Part shown: piece by piece, positions 7,663-15,285 of the stretch | How positions within the stretch are numbered: the stretch's first letter is position 1 | Layout of the letters: each line of letters opens with the position of its first letter | Source: Prevotella sp. | GTDB taxonomy: Bacteria > Bacteroidota > Bacteroidia > Bacteroidales > Bacteroidaceae | DNA: 21,822 nt | NCBI GenBank assembly: GCA_021204735.1 | Contig: JAJPYV010000229.1 | Coordinates: 1 to 21,822, forward strand | Direction: 5' to 3' | Notes under the pieces: generated by a model | What the model saw: the letters and a program-made list of their open reading frames with translations, nothing else | Database searches by the model: none | What the model was told of the DNA's origin: nothing | Position numbers and translations under genes: made by a program

Positions 7663-8283
7663 ATGGCATTATTTTCAAAAGAGAACAAGAAATATTTTCT
7701 CACGCCGCTAAACGATGACAATCCCGTCCTCGTTCAGGTGCTCGGCATCTGCTCGGCTCTTGCGGTAACATCGCAATTGAAGCCGGCTATCGTAATGGGC
7801 GTTGCTGTAACGGCTATCATCGCCTGCTCCAACGTGATAATATCTCTGTTGCGTAATACGGTACCTAACCGTATCCGTATAATTGTGCAATTGGTAGTGG
7901 TTGCTGCTTTGGTTACCATAGTAAGTCAGATTCTTAAGGCTTTCGTATATGACGTAAGTGTGGAACTGTCAGTTTATGTGGGTTTAATCATTACCAACTG
8001 TATTCTCATGGGTCGACTTGAGGCTTTCGCTATGATGAACAAGCCTATACCGAGTCTTATCGACGGTATTGCCAATGGTCTTGGCTACGCTATCGTTCTT
8101 ATTGTTGTTGGTGCATTCCGTGAATTTTTCGGCAAGGGATCCCTCCTCGGATTCCAAATCATTCCAGAGGGAGCTTACGATGGAGGTTATATCAACAACG
8201 GTATGATGACAATGCCCGCCATGGCTCTCATCCTCGTTGGTTGTGTAATTTGGATTCACAGGGCATACCTAACTAAGAAATAA
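7663..8283 (+). CDS. nqrD: Na+-translocating NADH:quinone reductase subunit D
   Basis: A 206-residue integral membrane subunit of about six helices, homologous to NqrE and RnfE. With NqrE it holds an intramembrane iron centre. The two expected ligand cysteines are visible: Cys30 in LGICSALAVT and Cys113 in ITNCILMGR, close to Cys29 and Cys112 of the Vibrio protein. The inverted-repeat topology shared with NqrE is evident from these two similar half-motifs. The start follows a strong AAGGAGGGG ribosome site (7648-7656), which overlaps the nqrC stop codon, so translation of C and D is likely linked. Confidence 0.97.
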   Translation: MALFSKENKKYFLTPLNDDNPVLVQVLGICSALAVTSQLKPAIVMGVAVTAIIACSNVIISLLRNTVPNRIRIIVQLVVVAALVTIVSQILKAFVYDVSVELSVYVGLIITNCILMGRLEAFAMMNKPIPSLIDGIANGLGYAIVLIVVGAFREFFGKGSLLGFQIIPEGAYDGGYINNGMMTMPAMALILVGCVIWIHRAYLTKK

Positions 8284-8312
8284 TGATGTATCACTTTTAA
8301 TGGTTTTTCGTT

Positions 8313-8939
8313 ATGGAACATCTAATTAGTTTATTCTTCCGTTCGATTCTTGTCGACAACATGATATTCGCTTTCTTCCTCGGCATGTGTTCATTTCTTG
8401 CTGTATCGAAGAACGTAAAGACTTCACTGGGACTTGGTATGGCAGTTACGTTCGTGCTGTTCATTACCGTGCCTGTCAACTATCTGTTACAGACATACGT
8501 GCTCGGTCCTGATTGTTTAGTAAAGGGTGTTGACCTCTCTTACCTTAGTTTTATCCTCTTCATCGCCGTAATTGCAGGTATCACACAGTTGGTGGAGATG
8601 GCTGTAGAGCGGTTCTCGCCCTCGCTGTATTCCTCACTCGGTATCTTTCTGCCGCTTATCGCCGTGAACTGTGCCATTATGGGTGCTTCACTGTTCATGC
8701 AGCAGCGCATCAATCTTGACCCTTCCAACACGCAGTATATCGGCAATATCCTTGATGCTGTGATTTACGCTATCGGCAGTGGTATCGGCTGGACGTTGGC
8801 TATCGTTTCCATGGGTGCTATCCGTGAGAAGATGCAATACAGCGACGTGCCTAAACCATTGCAGGGTCTTGGCATTACGTTTATCACCGTAGGTCTCATG
8901 GCAATGGCGATGATGTGTTTTTCTGGTCTTAAGTTATAA
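8313..8939 (+). CDS. nqrE: Na+-translocating NADH:quinone reductase subunit E
   Basis: A 208-residue integral membrane subunit, homologue of NqrD and RnfA, about six helices. The intramembrane cluster ligands are Cys26 in [10 protein letters not shown] and Cys120 in [11 protein letters not shown], the same numbers as in Vibrio Nqr[20 protein letters not shown] is the conserved loop and helix before the second cysteine. Its TAA stop overlaps the nqrF ATG by one base (TAATG), a sign of translational coupling. The gap after nqrD is 29 bases with no promoter or terminator. Confidence 0.97.
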   Translation: MEHLISLFFRSILVDNMIFAFFLGMCSFLAVSKNVKTSLGLGMAVTFVLFITVPVNYLLQTYVLGPDCLVKGVDLSYLSFILFIAVIAGITQLVEMAVERFSPSLYSSLGIFLPLIAVNCAIMGASLFMQQRINLDPSNTQYIGNILDAVIYAIGSGIGWTLAIVSMGAIREKMQYSDVPKPLQGLGITFITVGLMAMAMMCFSGLKL

Positions 8940-10228
8940 TGATAATCGGTTTTCCTATGATACAGTTTATTTTAACGAGCATAGTTGTTTTCTTGGTCAT
9001 CATCCTCGTGCTTGTGGCTGTCTTGCTCATAGCTAAGAGGTATCTGTCTCCAAGTGGTAACGTGAACATCGTAATTAACGACGACACAACTCTCTCCGTA
9101 GCGCAAGGAGCTTCACTTATGGCTACGCTTACCGAAAATGGAATTTACCTTCCTTCGGCTTGTGGCGGTAAGTCAAGTTGTGGTCAATGCAAGGTGCAGG
9201 TGCTTGAGGGTGGCGGTGAAATTCTCGATTCAGAGCGTCCGCATTTCACACGTAAGCAGGTTAAGGACCATTGGCGTTTGGGCTGCCAGTGCAAGGTTAA
9301 GGGCGACCTGAAGATTAAGGTTCCTGAAAGTGTTCTTGGCGTTAAGGAATGGGAATGCACGGTTATCAGCAACAAGAACGTCAGTTCATTTATCAAGGAG
9401 TTTATCGTTGCTTTGCCCGAAGGTGAGCACATGGACTTTGTTCCGGGCTCTTACGCTCAGATTAAGATTCCTGCATACGATGAGATTGACTATGATAAGG
9501 ATTTCGACAAGGCAGACATCGGTGATGTTTATCTGCCTATGTGGGATAAATTCAATATCTTCTCTGTAAAGGCACATAATCCAGAAGATACAGTCAGGGC
9601 TTATTCTATGGCCAACTATCCTGCAGAGGGCGACCGCATTATGCTAACCGTGCGTATCGCTACTCCTCCGTTCAAGCCAAGACCACAGGTGGGCTTCCAG
9701 GATGTACCGGCAGGTATCGCTTCTTCTTATATCTTCAGTCGCAAGCCTGGTGACAAGGTTCTTATGAGTGGTCCTTACGGTGATTTCCATCCTATTTTTG
9801 ATAGCAAGAAAGAGATGATTTGGGTAGGCGGTGGTGCCGGTATGGCCCCGTTGCGCTCACAGATTATGCACATTACAAAGACTCTTAAGACACGTGATCG
9901 TGAATTACATTACTTCTATGGTGCCCGTTCACTTGTTGAAGTATTCTATTTGAATGACTTCCTCGAACTTGAGAAAGAGTTCAGTAATTTCCATTTCCAC
10001 CTCGCTCTCGACCGTCCTGACCCTGAGGCAGACAAGGCTGGTGTTAAGTACACTGCTGGTTTTGTTCATCAGGTTATGTACAACACATACCTAAAAGATG
10101 TTGATGCTCCTGAGGATATTGAATACTACATGTGCGGTCCTGGTCCTATGAGCAACGCTGTTGTACAGATGCTCGATAGTCTTGGTGTCGAACCAGAGTC
10201 TATCATGTATGATAACTTCGGTGGATAG
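8939..10228 (+). CDS. nqrF: Na+-translocating NADH:quinone reductase subunit F
   Basis: A 429-residue NADH-oxidising subunit through which electrons enter the complex. In order: one N-terminal membrane helix (about 9-32); a ferredoxin-type [2Fe-2S] domain with ligands Cys75, Cys81, Cys84 and Cys116 (CGGKSSCGQC and LGC); an FAD-binding domain with RAYSMANYP (220-228); and an NAD-binding domain with GGGAGMAPLRS (297-307) and CGPGPM near the C terminus, ending in DNFGG. All cofactor residues are present. The start at 8939 overlaps the nqrE stop by one base; ATG at 8957 (residue 7) is possible. The TAG stop overlaps the GTG start of the next gene. Confidence 0.97.
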   Translation: MIIGFPMIQFILTSIVVFLVIILVLVAVLLIAKRYLSPSGNVNIVINDDTTLSVAQGASLMATLTENGIYLPSACGGKSSCGQCKVQVLEGGGEILDSERPHFTRKQVKDHWRLGCQCKVKGDLKIKVPESVLGVKEWECTVISNKNVSSFIKEFIVALPEGEHMDFVPGSYAQIKIPAYDEIDYDKDFDKADIGDVYLPMWDKFNIFSVKAHNPEDTVRAYSMANYPAEGDRIMLTVRIATPPFKPRPQVGFQDVPAGIASSYIFSRKPGDKVLMSGPYGDFHPIFDSKKEMIWVGGGAGMAPLRSQIMHITKTLKTRDRELHYFYGARSLVEVFYLNDFLELEKEFSNFHFHLALDRPDPEADKAGVKYTAGFVHQVMYNTYLKDVDAPEDIEYYMCGPGPMSNAVVQMLDSLGVEPESIMYDNFGG

Positions 10229-11442
10229 TGAAAATAGTTGAAATTCCATCGTTCTTTCCCCCATACGGCGGTGAGTTTTGCTTGGAACAGAGCAAGGCTT
10301 TGAAAACGTTGGGACATGACGTATCGATAATTGCGAACGTGCAGTTATCGATACGTCGCAGTTTATATGACTTTCTGTTTACTCCTTACAGCAGGCGCAA
10401 CATGGTTGTTGACGGCATTCATGTCTACCGTTCTGATATGCGAGGAATGCCTCGCACCGTCAAGTTTAACGTCAATCGTTGGGTAAATATCGTCAGACAG
10501 ATGTTCCGTGAACATGTAAAGCGTCATGGAAAGCCAGACATAATTCATGCTCATTGCGCAAAGTGGGCTGGTTATGCGGCAAGTAAGATTGCACAGGAAT
10601 ACAACATCCCTTTTGTCATTACCGAACATCTGTCTTCCATGGTTTTCAAGGATGAGTTTGGTGATGATCTCTCTCACGTTTGGCAAATACCACTTCTTAA
10701 ACAGGCATACAAAGAAGCAGACATGGTGATTCCTGTATCCGCAGAACTCGTTGATGACTTGGAACGGTATTTCGGACGGGATTACCATTGGACAAGCATT
10801 TCCAACACCATTGATGTTGATTTTTTCCATTACAAACCACGTAAAACTTTGCAAGGAAGGAATTTCCGTTTCTGTTGCTTGGCTAACTATATTCCATTAA
10901 AGGGTTATGACATTCTTTTTCATGCTTTTAATGAGCTCGTAAAGACTTATCCCGATGTGGAACTTCATATAGCGGGTCGCTACACAGATTCTCCCGACTG
11001 CCAAAATGCCGTGAATGCCCTATCCTGTGCTGATAAGATTACCATCCATGGCGAACTTGATAAATATGGAGTGCGTGACCTTTTATACAATTCCGATTGC
11101 CTTGTTTTGGCTTCCCGTAGTGAGTCTCAAGGTCTTGTTTTACTTGAAGCGATGAGTACGGGTATACGCACAATATCCACTGAATGTATTCCAAAGAGCA
11201 TTCGTATCCCTTACGGCTGCTCAATTGTCCCAATTGATGACATTCCTCAAATGACTGCTGCAATGGGTAATATAATCACTATGTTGAAAAACAGCAGTAA
11301 ATCTTCTGCATCGAGCGGCATTCCAGCTGATGCCCCCTTTGACGGTGCACATTTGTCCAAAAAGGTCGTTGCTCTTGCCTCCCCCGAAAGTGTTGGAAAG
11401 AAACTTGAATCTCTCTTTCAGGATATCATCACCAAACAATAA
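10228..11442 (+). CDS. Family-4 glycosyltransferase attached to the nqr operon
   Basis: A 404-residue GT-B fold sugar transferase using an activated sugar, probably acting in the cytoplasm on a surface glycan or lipid. Visible are the N-terminal PSFFPPYGGEFCLEQSKAL loop that binds near the donor, IIHAHCAKWAGYAA with the His of the acceptor half, and the GT4 signature E-x7-E at Glu299 and Glu307 (ESQGLVLLE). The C terminus contains a Ser-rich linker (about 350-362). Donor and acceptor are unknown. The start is GTG at 10228, sharing one base with the nqrF TAG stop, so it is probably co-translated. It has no obvious link to respiration. The transcript should end at the hairpin at 11535-11565. 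Confidence 0.85.
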   Translation: MKIVEIPSFFPPYGGEFCLEQSKALKTLGHDVSIIANVQLSIRRSLYDFLFTPYSRRNMVVDGIHVYRSDMRGMPRTVKFNVNRWVNIVRQMFREHVKRHGKPDIIHAHCAKWAGYAASKIAQEYNIPFVITEHLSSMVFKDEFGDDLSHVWQIPLLKQAYKEADMVIPVSAELVDDLERYFGRDYHWTSISNTIDVDFFHYKPRKTLQGRNFRFCCLANYIPLKGYDILFHAFNELVKTYPDVELHIAGRYTDSPDCQNAVNALSCADKITIHGELDKYGVRDLLYNSDCLVLASRSESQGLVLLEAMSTGIRTISTECIPKSIRIPYGCSIVPIDDIPQMTAAMGNIITMLKNSSKSSASSGIPADAPFDGAHLSKKVVALASPESVGKKLESLFQDIITKQ

Positions 11443-11534
11443 TTCATGTAAATATACGCCCTTTCGTGGCGTGCGGACTTAATAAATTATAGTCCCTACA
11501 TAGGATGCCATCATTATTATAATCAATATAAAAT

Positions 11535-11565
11535 AAGTCCCGCAAATCGTTGATTTACAGGACTT
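11535..11565. terminator. Bidirectional rho-independent terminator
   Basis: AAGTCC (11535-11540) pairs with GGACTT (11560-11565), and the interior AAATC/GATTT extends the stem around a short loop. Plus-strand TTATTTTAATAAATTTT follows; on the minus strand ATTTTAT follows. It fits the end of the nqr-glycosyltransferase operon in one direction and of tRNA-Ser in the other. Confidence 0.75.
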
Positions 11566-11593
11566 TTATTTTAATAAATTTTATTCCCCTTTG

Positions 11594-11680
11594 CGGAAGC
11601 TGGGGGATTCGAACCCCCGGTACGATTACTCGCACGGCAGTTTAGCAAACTGCTGGTTTCAGCCACTCACCCAAACTTCC
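11594..11680 (-). tRNA. tRNA-Ser, anticodon GCT
   Basis: An 87-base tRNA on the minus strand that decodes AGC and AGT. Acceptor GGAAGTT pairs with AGCTTCC (one G-T), discriminator G at 11594, and CCA is not encoded. The anticodon stem GCAGT/ACTGC encloses the loop TTGCTAA. A long variable arm, GTGCGA with TCGTAC, is typical of serine tRNAs. The T-arm is GGGGG-TTCGAAT-CCCCC. It is a single gene with its own promoter and terminator. Confidence 0.96.
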
Positions 11681-11716
11681 TTTCCAATTAGCTGAAACAT
11701 TTACCAAAATGCGGTG

Positions 11717-11748
11717 CAAAGGTAATCAAATCTTTCTGTAACTGCAAA
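11717..11748 (-). promoter_or_regulatory. Promoter of tRNA-Ser
   Basis: On the minus strand, TTTG at 11748-11745, a 20-base spacer, then TACCTTTG at 11724-11717: a full match to the Bacteroidetes -33/-7 pattern. Transcription should start near 11710, about 30 bases before the mature tRNA. This is one of the clearest promoters in the window. Confidence 0.85.
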
Positions 11749-11798
11749 CTTTTCAATATATTTTTTAAATATTCTCTTTTGTCTGCTATCCGTGTAAT

Positions 11799-12905
11799 TC
11801 ATGCAGGCAACTCCAACGACATTATAATCTGGATAATCCTTTCTGCCGTCCTGCCGTCCCACCTGTCAGGCAGTGACGATTGCTTCCAGTTTTCTGCAAT
11901 AATGTCTTTTACGGCATCCGCAAGTTTGTCTGCATTCTCCCCTACTAACACATTTGTACCACAACTCACAGTTTCTACATGTTCTGTATAACTGTTCAGT
12001 GTAACACAAGGCACTCCGTTGAATGTGGCCTCCTCTGCCACGTTCCCCGAATCTGTTATTATACCTTTGGCATTTGCAGTGAGATACCCGAATTCAAGTA
12101 TAGAAAGAGGGTCAATAATTACAAAATTGTCATAACCTCTGACCAATGAAGCCACAACAGTTTGTGCCTCTTTACGCAATGGGGCTACAATCTTCATATC
12201 ACCAGAAGAAACGCACAGTGCAGAAAGCATTTTTTTAAGGTTTTCCTTGTCTGCCAACAATGCCTTGCGATTTAGTGTGAATACTAAATATCCTTTCACT
12301 TGTAGTTCGAGTTCATCCCACACTTTAGGCTGTGCCAATCTTGGACGGCTATACCGTAGTGTGTCCATAAGGATATTTCCTACCATGTAAACCTGCGATA
12401 GTTCGGTTTTCTCACGACTGACATTACTGTTTTCTCCCATTCCTGCCGTGAAAAGCAAGTCTGACAGTCCGTCTATCACAAGACGGTTTATCTCTTTAGG
12501 CATTGTGATGTCAAATGAACGAGTACCTGCAACGAGATGAGCTAACGTCAATCCTCGTTTCTTGGTAACAATAGCAACAGCCATAGTGGATGCAAGGTCA
12601 TCAACAACAATTACCACATCGGTTGGATTTGTATCAAGATACTTGTCAAATTCCGACATCACCCTACCAGTCAGTTCATTGAGATTCACGCAGTCAACTC
12701 CCAAATATACATCTGGTTTATTGATTTGCAAGTCATCAAACAGTGATGATTCCAATGTCGTGTCACCTTCACAACCAGTATAAACCAACTTATAATCAAC
12801 GGCATTGCCTTCGGTTTTTGCTTTCGTTATGGCACGTACCAACGGCGCTACCTTCATGAAATTCGGCCGTGCACCTGTAACAATGCAGATATTCAAAATC
12901 TTCAT
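11799..12905 (-). CDS. Divergent WecB-like protein (UDP-GlcNAc 2-epimerase fold) with altered active site
   Basis: A 368-residue protein that follows the non-hydrolysing UDP-GlcNAc 2-epimerase family throughout: GARPNFMKVAPLV near the start, HLVAGTR for HVEAGLR, MPKEINR for PxPEEINR, VGN followed by DTL, and SGNVAEEATFNGVP for SGGIQEEAPSLGKP. Aligned by eye to E. coli WecB (Asp95, Glu117, Glu131, His213), Asp103 is kept but Val125, Lys137 and Asn212 replace the others, and the HRREN motif is lost (TLNRKALLADKEN). It may be catalytically dead, regulatory, or act on another nucleotide sugar. A GTG start at 12917 would overlap the SPFH stop (GTGA); ATG at 12905, giving MKILNICIVTGARP, fits the family better. 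It is the last gene of the NfeD-SPFH operon. Confidence 0.75.
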   Translation of the reverse strand: MKILNICIVTGARPNFMKVAPLVRAITKAKTEGNAVDYKLVYTGCEGDTTLESSLFDDLQINKPDVYLGVDCVNLNELTGRVMSEFDKYLDTNPTDVVIVVDDLASTMAVAIVTKKRGLTLAHLVAGTRSFDITMPKEINRLVIDGLSDLLFTAGMGENSNVSREKTELSQVYMVGNILMDTLRYSRPRLAQPKVWDELELQVKGYLVFTLNRKALLADKENLKKMLSALCVSSGDMKIVAPLRKEAQTVVASLVRGYDNFVIIDPLSILEFGYLTANAKGIITDSGNVAEEATFNGVPCVTLNSYTEHVETVSCGTNVLVGENADKLADAVKDIIAENWKQSSLPDRWDGRTAERIIQIIMSLELPA

Positions 12906-12913
12906 TTCTAAGA

Positions 12914-13867
12914 TCACTCGCCTTTAAACAATTCCTTTATGCCACCTATACTACCCATCAGATTGGTTGCTTCATACGGCAGATAGATAGTCTTTGACTT
13001 ATCTCCTTTAGACAACTCCTCAAGCATTTGTATGTATTTCTGAGCCAACAGGTAGTTTGCCGGGTTTGTAGTTTTCCCTACGGCCTCTGTAATCTTCTGT
13101 ATCGCTATTGCTTCTGCCTCCGCCTTGCGGATCCTTGCCTGTGCCTCTCCCTCTGCATTGAGTATTGCCATCTGCTTGTCTGCCTCTGCCTTGTTGATTA
13201 TAGCTGTCTTCTCACCTTCTGATTTCAGGATAACGGCTGCTTTTTGACCTTCACTGGTGAGAATTGTGGCACGCTTGTTTCGTTCAGCCTGCATCTGCTT
13301 TTCCATTGCCTGCAATACACTTTCTGGTGGTGTGATATCCTGAAGTTCTACTCGATTAACTTTTATTCCCCATTTGTTGGTAGCATCGTCAAGCACGGCA
13401 CGGAGCTTAGTGTTGATTGTGTCACGGGATGTTAGTGTCTGGTCGAGTTCCAACTCACCGATGATGTTACGCAATGTCGTCTGTGTAAGTTTCTCTATAG
13501 CATTTGGAAGGTTGTTTATTTCGTACACTGCCTTGAACGGATCTACTATCTGGAAGTACAGAAGTGCGTTGATTTGGGTCTGTACATTATCCTTTGTAAT
13601 CACGTTCTGCTTGTCAAAATCGTAAACCTGTTCACGCAAGTCAATCGAGTCTGTATATACATAGCGTCCACGCCTCATCGAAACTATTACCTTTGCACGA
13701 TCTATGAAAGGTATTATTATGTTGATACCAGGTTTCAGCGTTGCATAATATTTTCCGAGACGTTCTATAATCTTGGTTTCCGACTGTGGAATTATTACAA
13801 GACTTTTCTTTACTAACACAAGCGCACATATAACGAGTGCGATAATTACATAAATAATGAAACTCAT
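12914..13867 (-). CDS. SPFH/stomatin-family (slipin) membrane protein
   Basis: A 317-residue band-7 protein. One N-terminal membrane helix (about 2-22, IIYVIIALVICALVLVK) is followed by the SPFH domain (about 25-180), with IIERLGKYYATLKPGINIIIP, DFDKQNVITKDNVQ and INALLYFQIVDP, all classic stomatin stretches. A long Ala/Glu/Lys-rich coiled coil (about 185-250, with repeated xKAEAEA-like heptads) should drive ring or cage assembly. It resembles E. coli QmcA. SPFH proteins organise membrane microdomains or bind proteases; the client here is unknown. It lies 27 bases after NfeD, its standard partner, and a GTG/ATG start of the next gene touches its stop codon. Confidence 0.93.
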   Translation of the reverse strand: MSFIIYVIIALVICALVLVKKSLVIIPQSETKIIERLGKYYATLKPGINIIIPFIDRAKVIVSMRRGRYVYTDSIDLREQVYDFDKQNVITKDNVQTQINALLYFQIVDPFKAVYEINNLPNAIEKLTQTTLRNIIGELELDQTLTSRDTINTKLRAVLDDATNKWGIKVNRVELQDITPPESVLQAMEKQMQAERNKRATILTSEGQKAAVILKSEGEKTAIINKAEADKQMAILNAEGEAQARIRKAEAEAIAIQKITEAVGKTTNPANYLLAQKYIQMLEELSKGDKSKTIYLPYEATNLMGSIGGIKELFKGE

Positions 13868-13894
13868 ATTAATATTTAGTTTTGGTTTATAATT

Positions 13895-14344
13895 CTATGC
13901 TTTCTCAACTGTGAGGATGATACTCTCACGACCGACAATTCTTACTTTCTCACCTTTTTCCAAACAAGAGCCAGCGGATGAAACTGCCTTCCAGTCATCA
14001 CCGTCTAATGCTACCCGTCCAAAACCGCCTTCGACGATTGTCTCGCTCACACGACCGATTTGTCCAATCAGGGCATCGGCATTGCTCAACCGTTCCTTAT
14101 GCTTGCCGTGAATGTATTTCAAGGCAAAAGGACGGACGAAGAAAATGCAGAGCACAGAGCATATCACAAAAATCACAAGTTGGACGTAAAAACCTATTCC
14201 TATTGCGGATATAATAGCAGTGAATGCCGCTCCGATTGCAAAACACATTATATAGAAATCTCCGTTTGTCAGTTCGAGGATTAGGCAGAGCACTGCCACT
14301 AATATCCACATCTGCCATAAATTTGCTGCAAAATATTCAATCAT
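13895..14344 (-). CDS. NfeD-family membrane protein, SPFH partner
   Basis: A 149-residue short NfeD protein without the ClpP-like protease domain of the long form. Two or three hydrophobic helices (about 10-30, 33-52, 53-70) are followed by a soluble domain with the composition of the NfeD OB-fold (about 85-148, DALIGQIGRVSETI, GRVALDGDDWKAVS, GEKVRIVGRESIILTV). It is the first gene of the operon and is known across bacteria to pair with SPFH proteins, probably helping their assembly. A promoter lies about 22 bases upstream of the ATG. Confidence 0.9.
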   Translation of the reverse strand: MIEYFAANLWQMWILVAVLCLILELTNGDFYIMCFAIGAAFTAIISAIGIGFYVQLVIFVICSVLCIFFVRPFALKYIHGKHKERLSNADALIGQIGRVSETIVEGGFGRVALDGDDWKAVSSAGSCLEKGEKVRIVGRESIILTVEKA

Positions 14345-14365
14345 ATCTGTTTTTCTTTATTTCTG

Positions 14366-14395
14366 CGAAGATATGAAAAAATATCGACAAACAAA
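14366..14395 (-). promoter_or_regulatory. Probable promoter of the NfeD-SPFH-WecB-like operon
   Basis: Minus-strand TATCTTCG at 14373-14366 is a one-base variant of TAnnTTTG. TTTG at 14395-14392 stands 18 bases upstream; a second TTTG at 14391-14388 is 14 bases away. The element ends 21 bases before the NfeD ATG. Confidence 0.5.
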
Positions 14396-14432
14396 AAATA
14401 TTATTTGATAAGTTATTAAAATAAACAATAAA

Positions 14433-14566
14433 GACTGACTTCACAGTCAGCCTCTATTGCAATACAAAAACATTATGAATTTTAAAAATCGACATTCTTG
14501 TTATCAAAAAATCAATCCTCATATTGTTATTCAACTTTTAGGTTGACTTTGATGATTTTATTTATA
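14433..14566 (-). ncRNA. Putative small RNA with own promoter and terminator
   Basis: A minus-strand promoter (TTG at 14603-14601, 20-base spacer, TAATTTTG at 14580-14573) faces a terminator-like hairpin (CTGACT-tcac-AGTCAG at 14435-14450, plus-strand reading) followed on the minus strand by TCTTTATTGTTTATTTT. The RNA between would be about 130 nt. Near its 5' end TCAAC-ctaaaa-GTTGA can form a hairpin. A 22-codon ORF (14522 to 14454, MRIDFLITRM...) lies inside without a Shine-Dalgarno site. The previous minus-strand gene already has its own terminator at 14671-14713, so this promoter/terminator pair is otherwise unexplained. It matches no RNA family I recognise. Confidence 0.4.
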
Positions 14567-14572
14567 CGATTG

Positions 14573-14603
14573 CAAAATTATACCATTTGAATATTTAATG
14601 CAA
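14573..14603 (-). promoter_or_regulatory. Orphan promoter in the 14345-14729 intergenic gap
   Basis: TTG, a 20-base spacer, then TAATTTTG on the minus strand, a good fit to the Bacteroidetes consensus. There is no annotated gene directly downstream, only the putative small RNA. It could instead serve the NfeD operon by readthrough. Confidence 0.45.
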
Positions 14604-14670
14604 TACCTAAAAATGGTGGTTTTGCAATATGAAATGTTTAAAAATACCTATAAATATTCCTTGTACATAC

Positions 14671-14713
14671 AAAAAACAGCCTGCACATCATTATTGATTG
14701 CAGGCTGTTTTTT
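14671..14713 (-). terminator. Strong terminator of the 120-residue protein gene
   Basis: AAAAAACAGCCTGCA (14671-14685) and TGCAGGCTGTTTTTT (14699-14713) are perfect 15-bp reverse complements around a 13-base loop. The stem ends in six A/T pairs, so a T-run follows on either strand. The 3' end of the minus-strand gene lies 16 bases away. Confidence 0.85.
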
Positions 14714-14729
14714 AATATTCAGTTGTTAT

Positions 14730-15092
14730 TCATTTATTCAAACCTCGGTTATTGAATGTTGCATTCAAAACCCTTAGATACTTATTGTACTGGTCCTTAG
14801 TAAGTATGTAACTCATGTATGTCAAGTCCTTGTATAATGCGTCCTGAACCATATAGCTACGCTCCTCACCGTTGGAGTTCGCTGCATTAAGCATATCAAC
14901 ACAGAATGACGTATGTATGTCTTTTACTGCCTCAAACTGGTCTGACGAAAGTTCCAAATAATCAGCTAACTTTTCGTGATTTACTGACATGTTGTATGCA
15001 TTAGTACTATCTACACTGTTCATCTTTTCGTTTCCTGCAAATGCCATAGTCATGCTAAGCACTGCTACAATCATTAAAAACAATCTTTTCAT
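14730..15092 (-). CDS. Small secreted protein of unknown function
   Basis: A 120-residue protein with a clear Sec signal peptide: MKRLF, a hydrophobic core, then AFAGNE with probable cleavage after Ala19. The mature part of about 100 residues is mostly predicted helical (HEKLADYLELSSDQFEAVKDIHTSF, then DALYKDLTYMSYILTKDQYNKYLRVLNATFNNRG). The LELSSDQFEAVKDIH and ILTKDQYNKYLRVLN patterns resemble periplasmic Spy/CpxP-like LTxxQ helices, but that is a weak likeness. One Cys is present. I do not recognise a named family. A strong ribosome site (AAGGAG, 15101-15106, 8-base spacer) precedes the ATG. The leader is long, about 185 nt, and contains a 46-codon ORF that overlaps the start of this gene. 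A strong terminator follows. Confidence 0.8.
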   Translation of the reverse strand: MKRLFLMIVAVLSMTMAFAGNEKMNSVDSTNAYNMSVNHEKLADYLELSSDQFEAVKDIHTSFCVDMLNAANSNGEERSYMVQDALYKDLTYMSYILTKDQYNKYLRVLNATFNNRGLNK

Positions 15093-15195
15093 ATTCTATT
15101 CTCCTTTCTCTTTTTATTGCCTTTATGAGTTTTTTCATTTTTTCATTTACCCCGTCAAGCAATTTTATTGTTCTTGAACATTGGTATTTTCTCAC
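15055..15195 (-). CDS. Candidate 46-codon leader ORF behind a strong Shine-Dalgarno site
   Basis: A minus-strand ORF beginning GTG at 15195, six bases after GGAGG (plus-strand CCTCC at 15202-15206, within GGAGGTGATT, nearly perfect anti-16S complement). It would encode about 46 residues, very basic and helical in the middle (NEKMKKLIKAIKRERRIEYE), with two cysteines. It ends at TAG 38 bases inside the secreted-protein gene, in another frame. An in-frame TGA sits just before the start. It could be a real small protein, or a leader whose translation couples to the downstream gene. No family is recognised. Confidence 0.35.
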   Translation of the reverse strand: MRKYQCSRTIKLLDGVNEKMKKLIKAIKRERRIEYEKIVFNDCSSA

Positions 15196-15285
15196 GAATC
15201 ACCTCCGCCCGTTATCCTTAATTATTACTTCTTTTTACCTTTCTCTATCTATTCCAATCTTTCTACCTTTTTCCTATTGACGTTG

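Noticed and set aside
10363..10854. 163-codon minus-strand ORF in the glycosyltransferase gene
   Set aside because: The opposite frame has GT4 motifs and operon overlap; this one shows no family features.
11456..11495. Small inverted repeats ACGCC/GGCGT and GGACT/AGTCC after the glycosyltransferase
   Set aside because: Stems of five pairs with no T-run; the much better hairpin at 11535-11565 explains termination.
14454..14522. 22-codon minus-strand ORF in the putative small RNA as a gene
   Set aside because: No ribosome site and no known family; kept only as a note in the small RNA entry.
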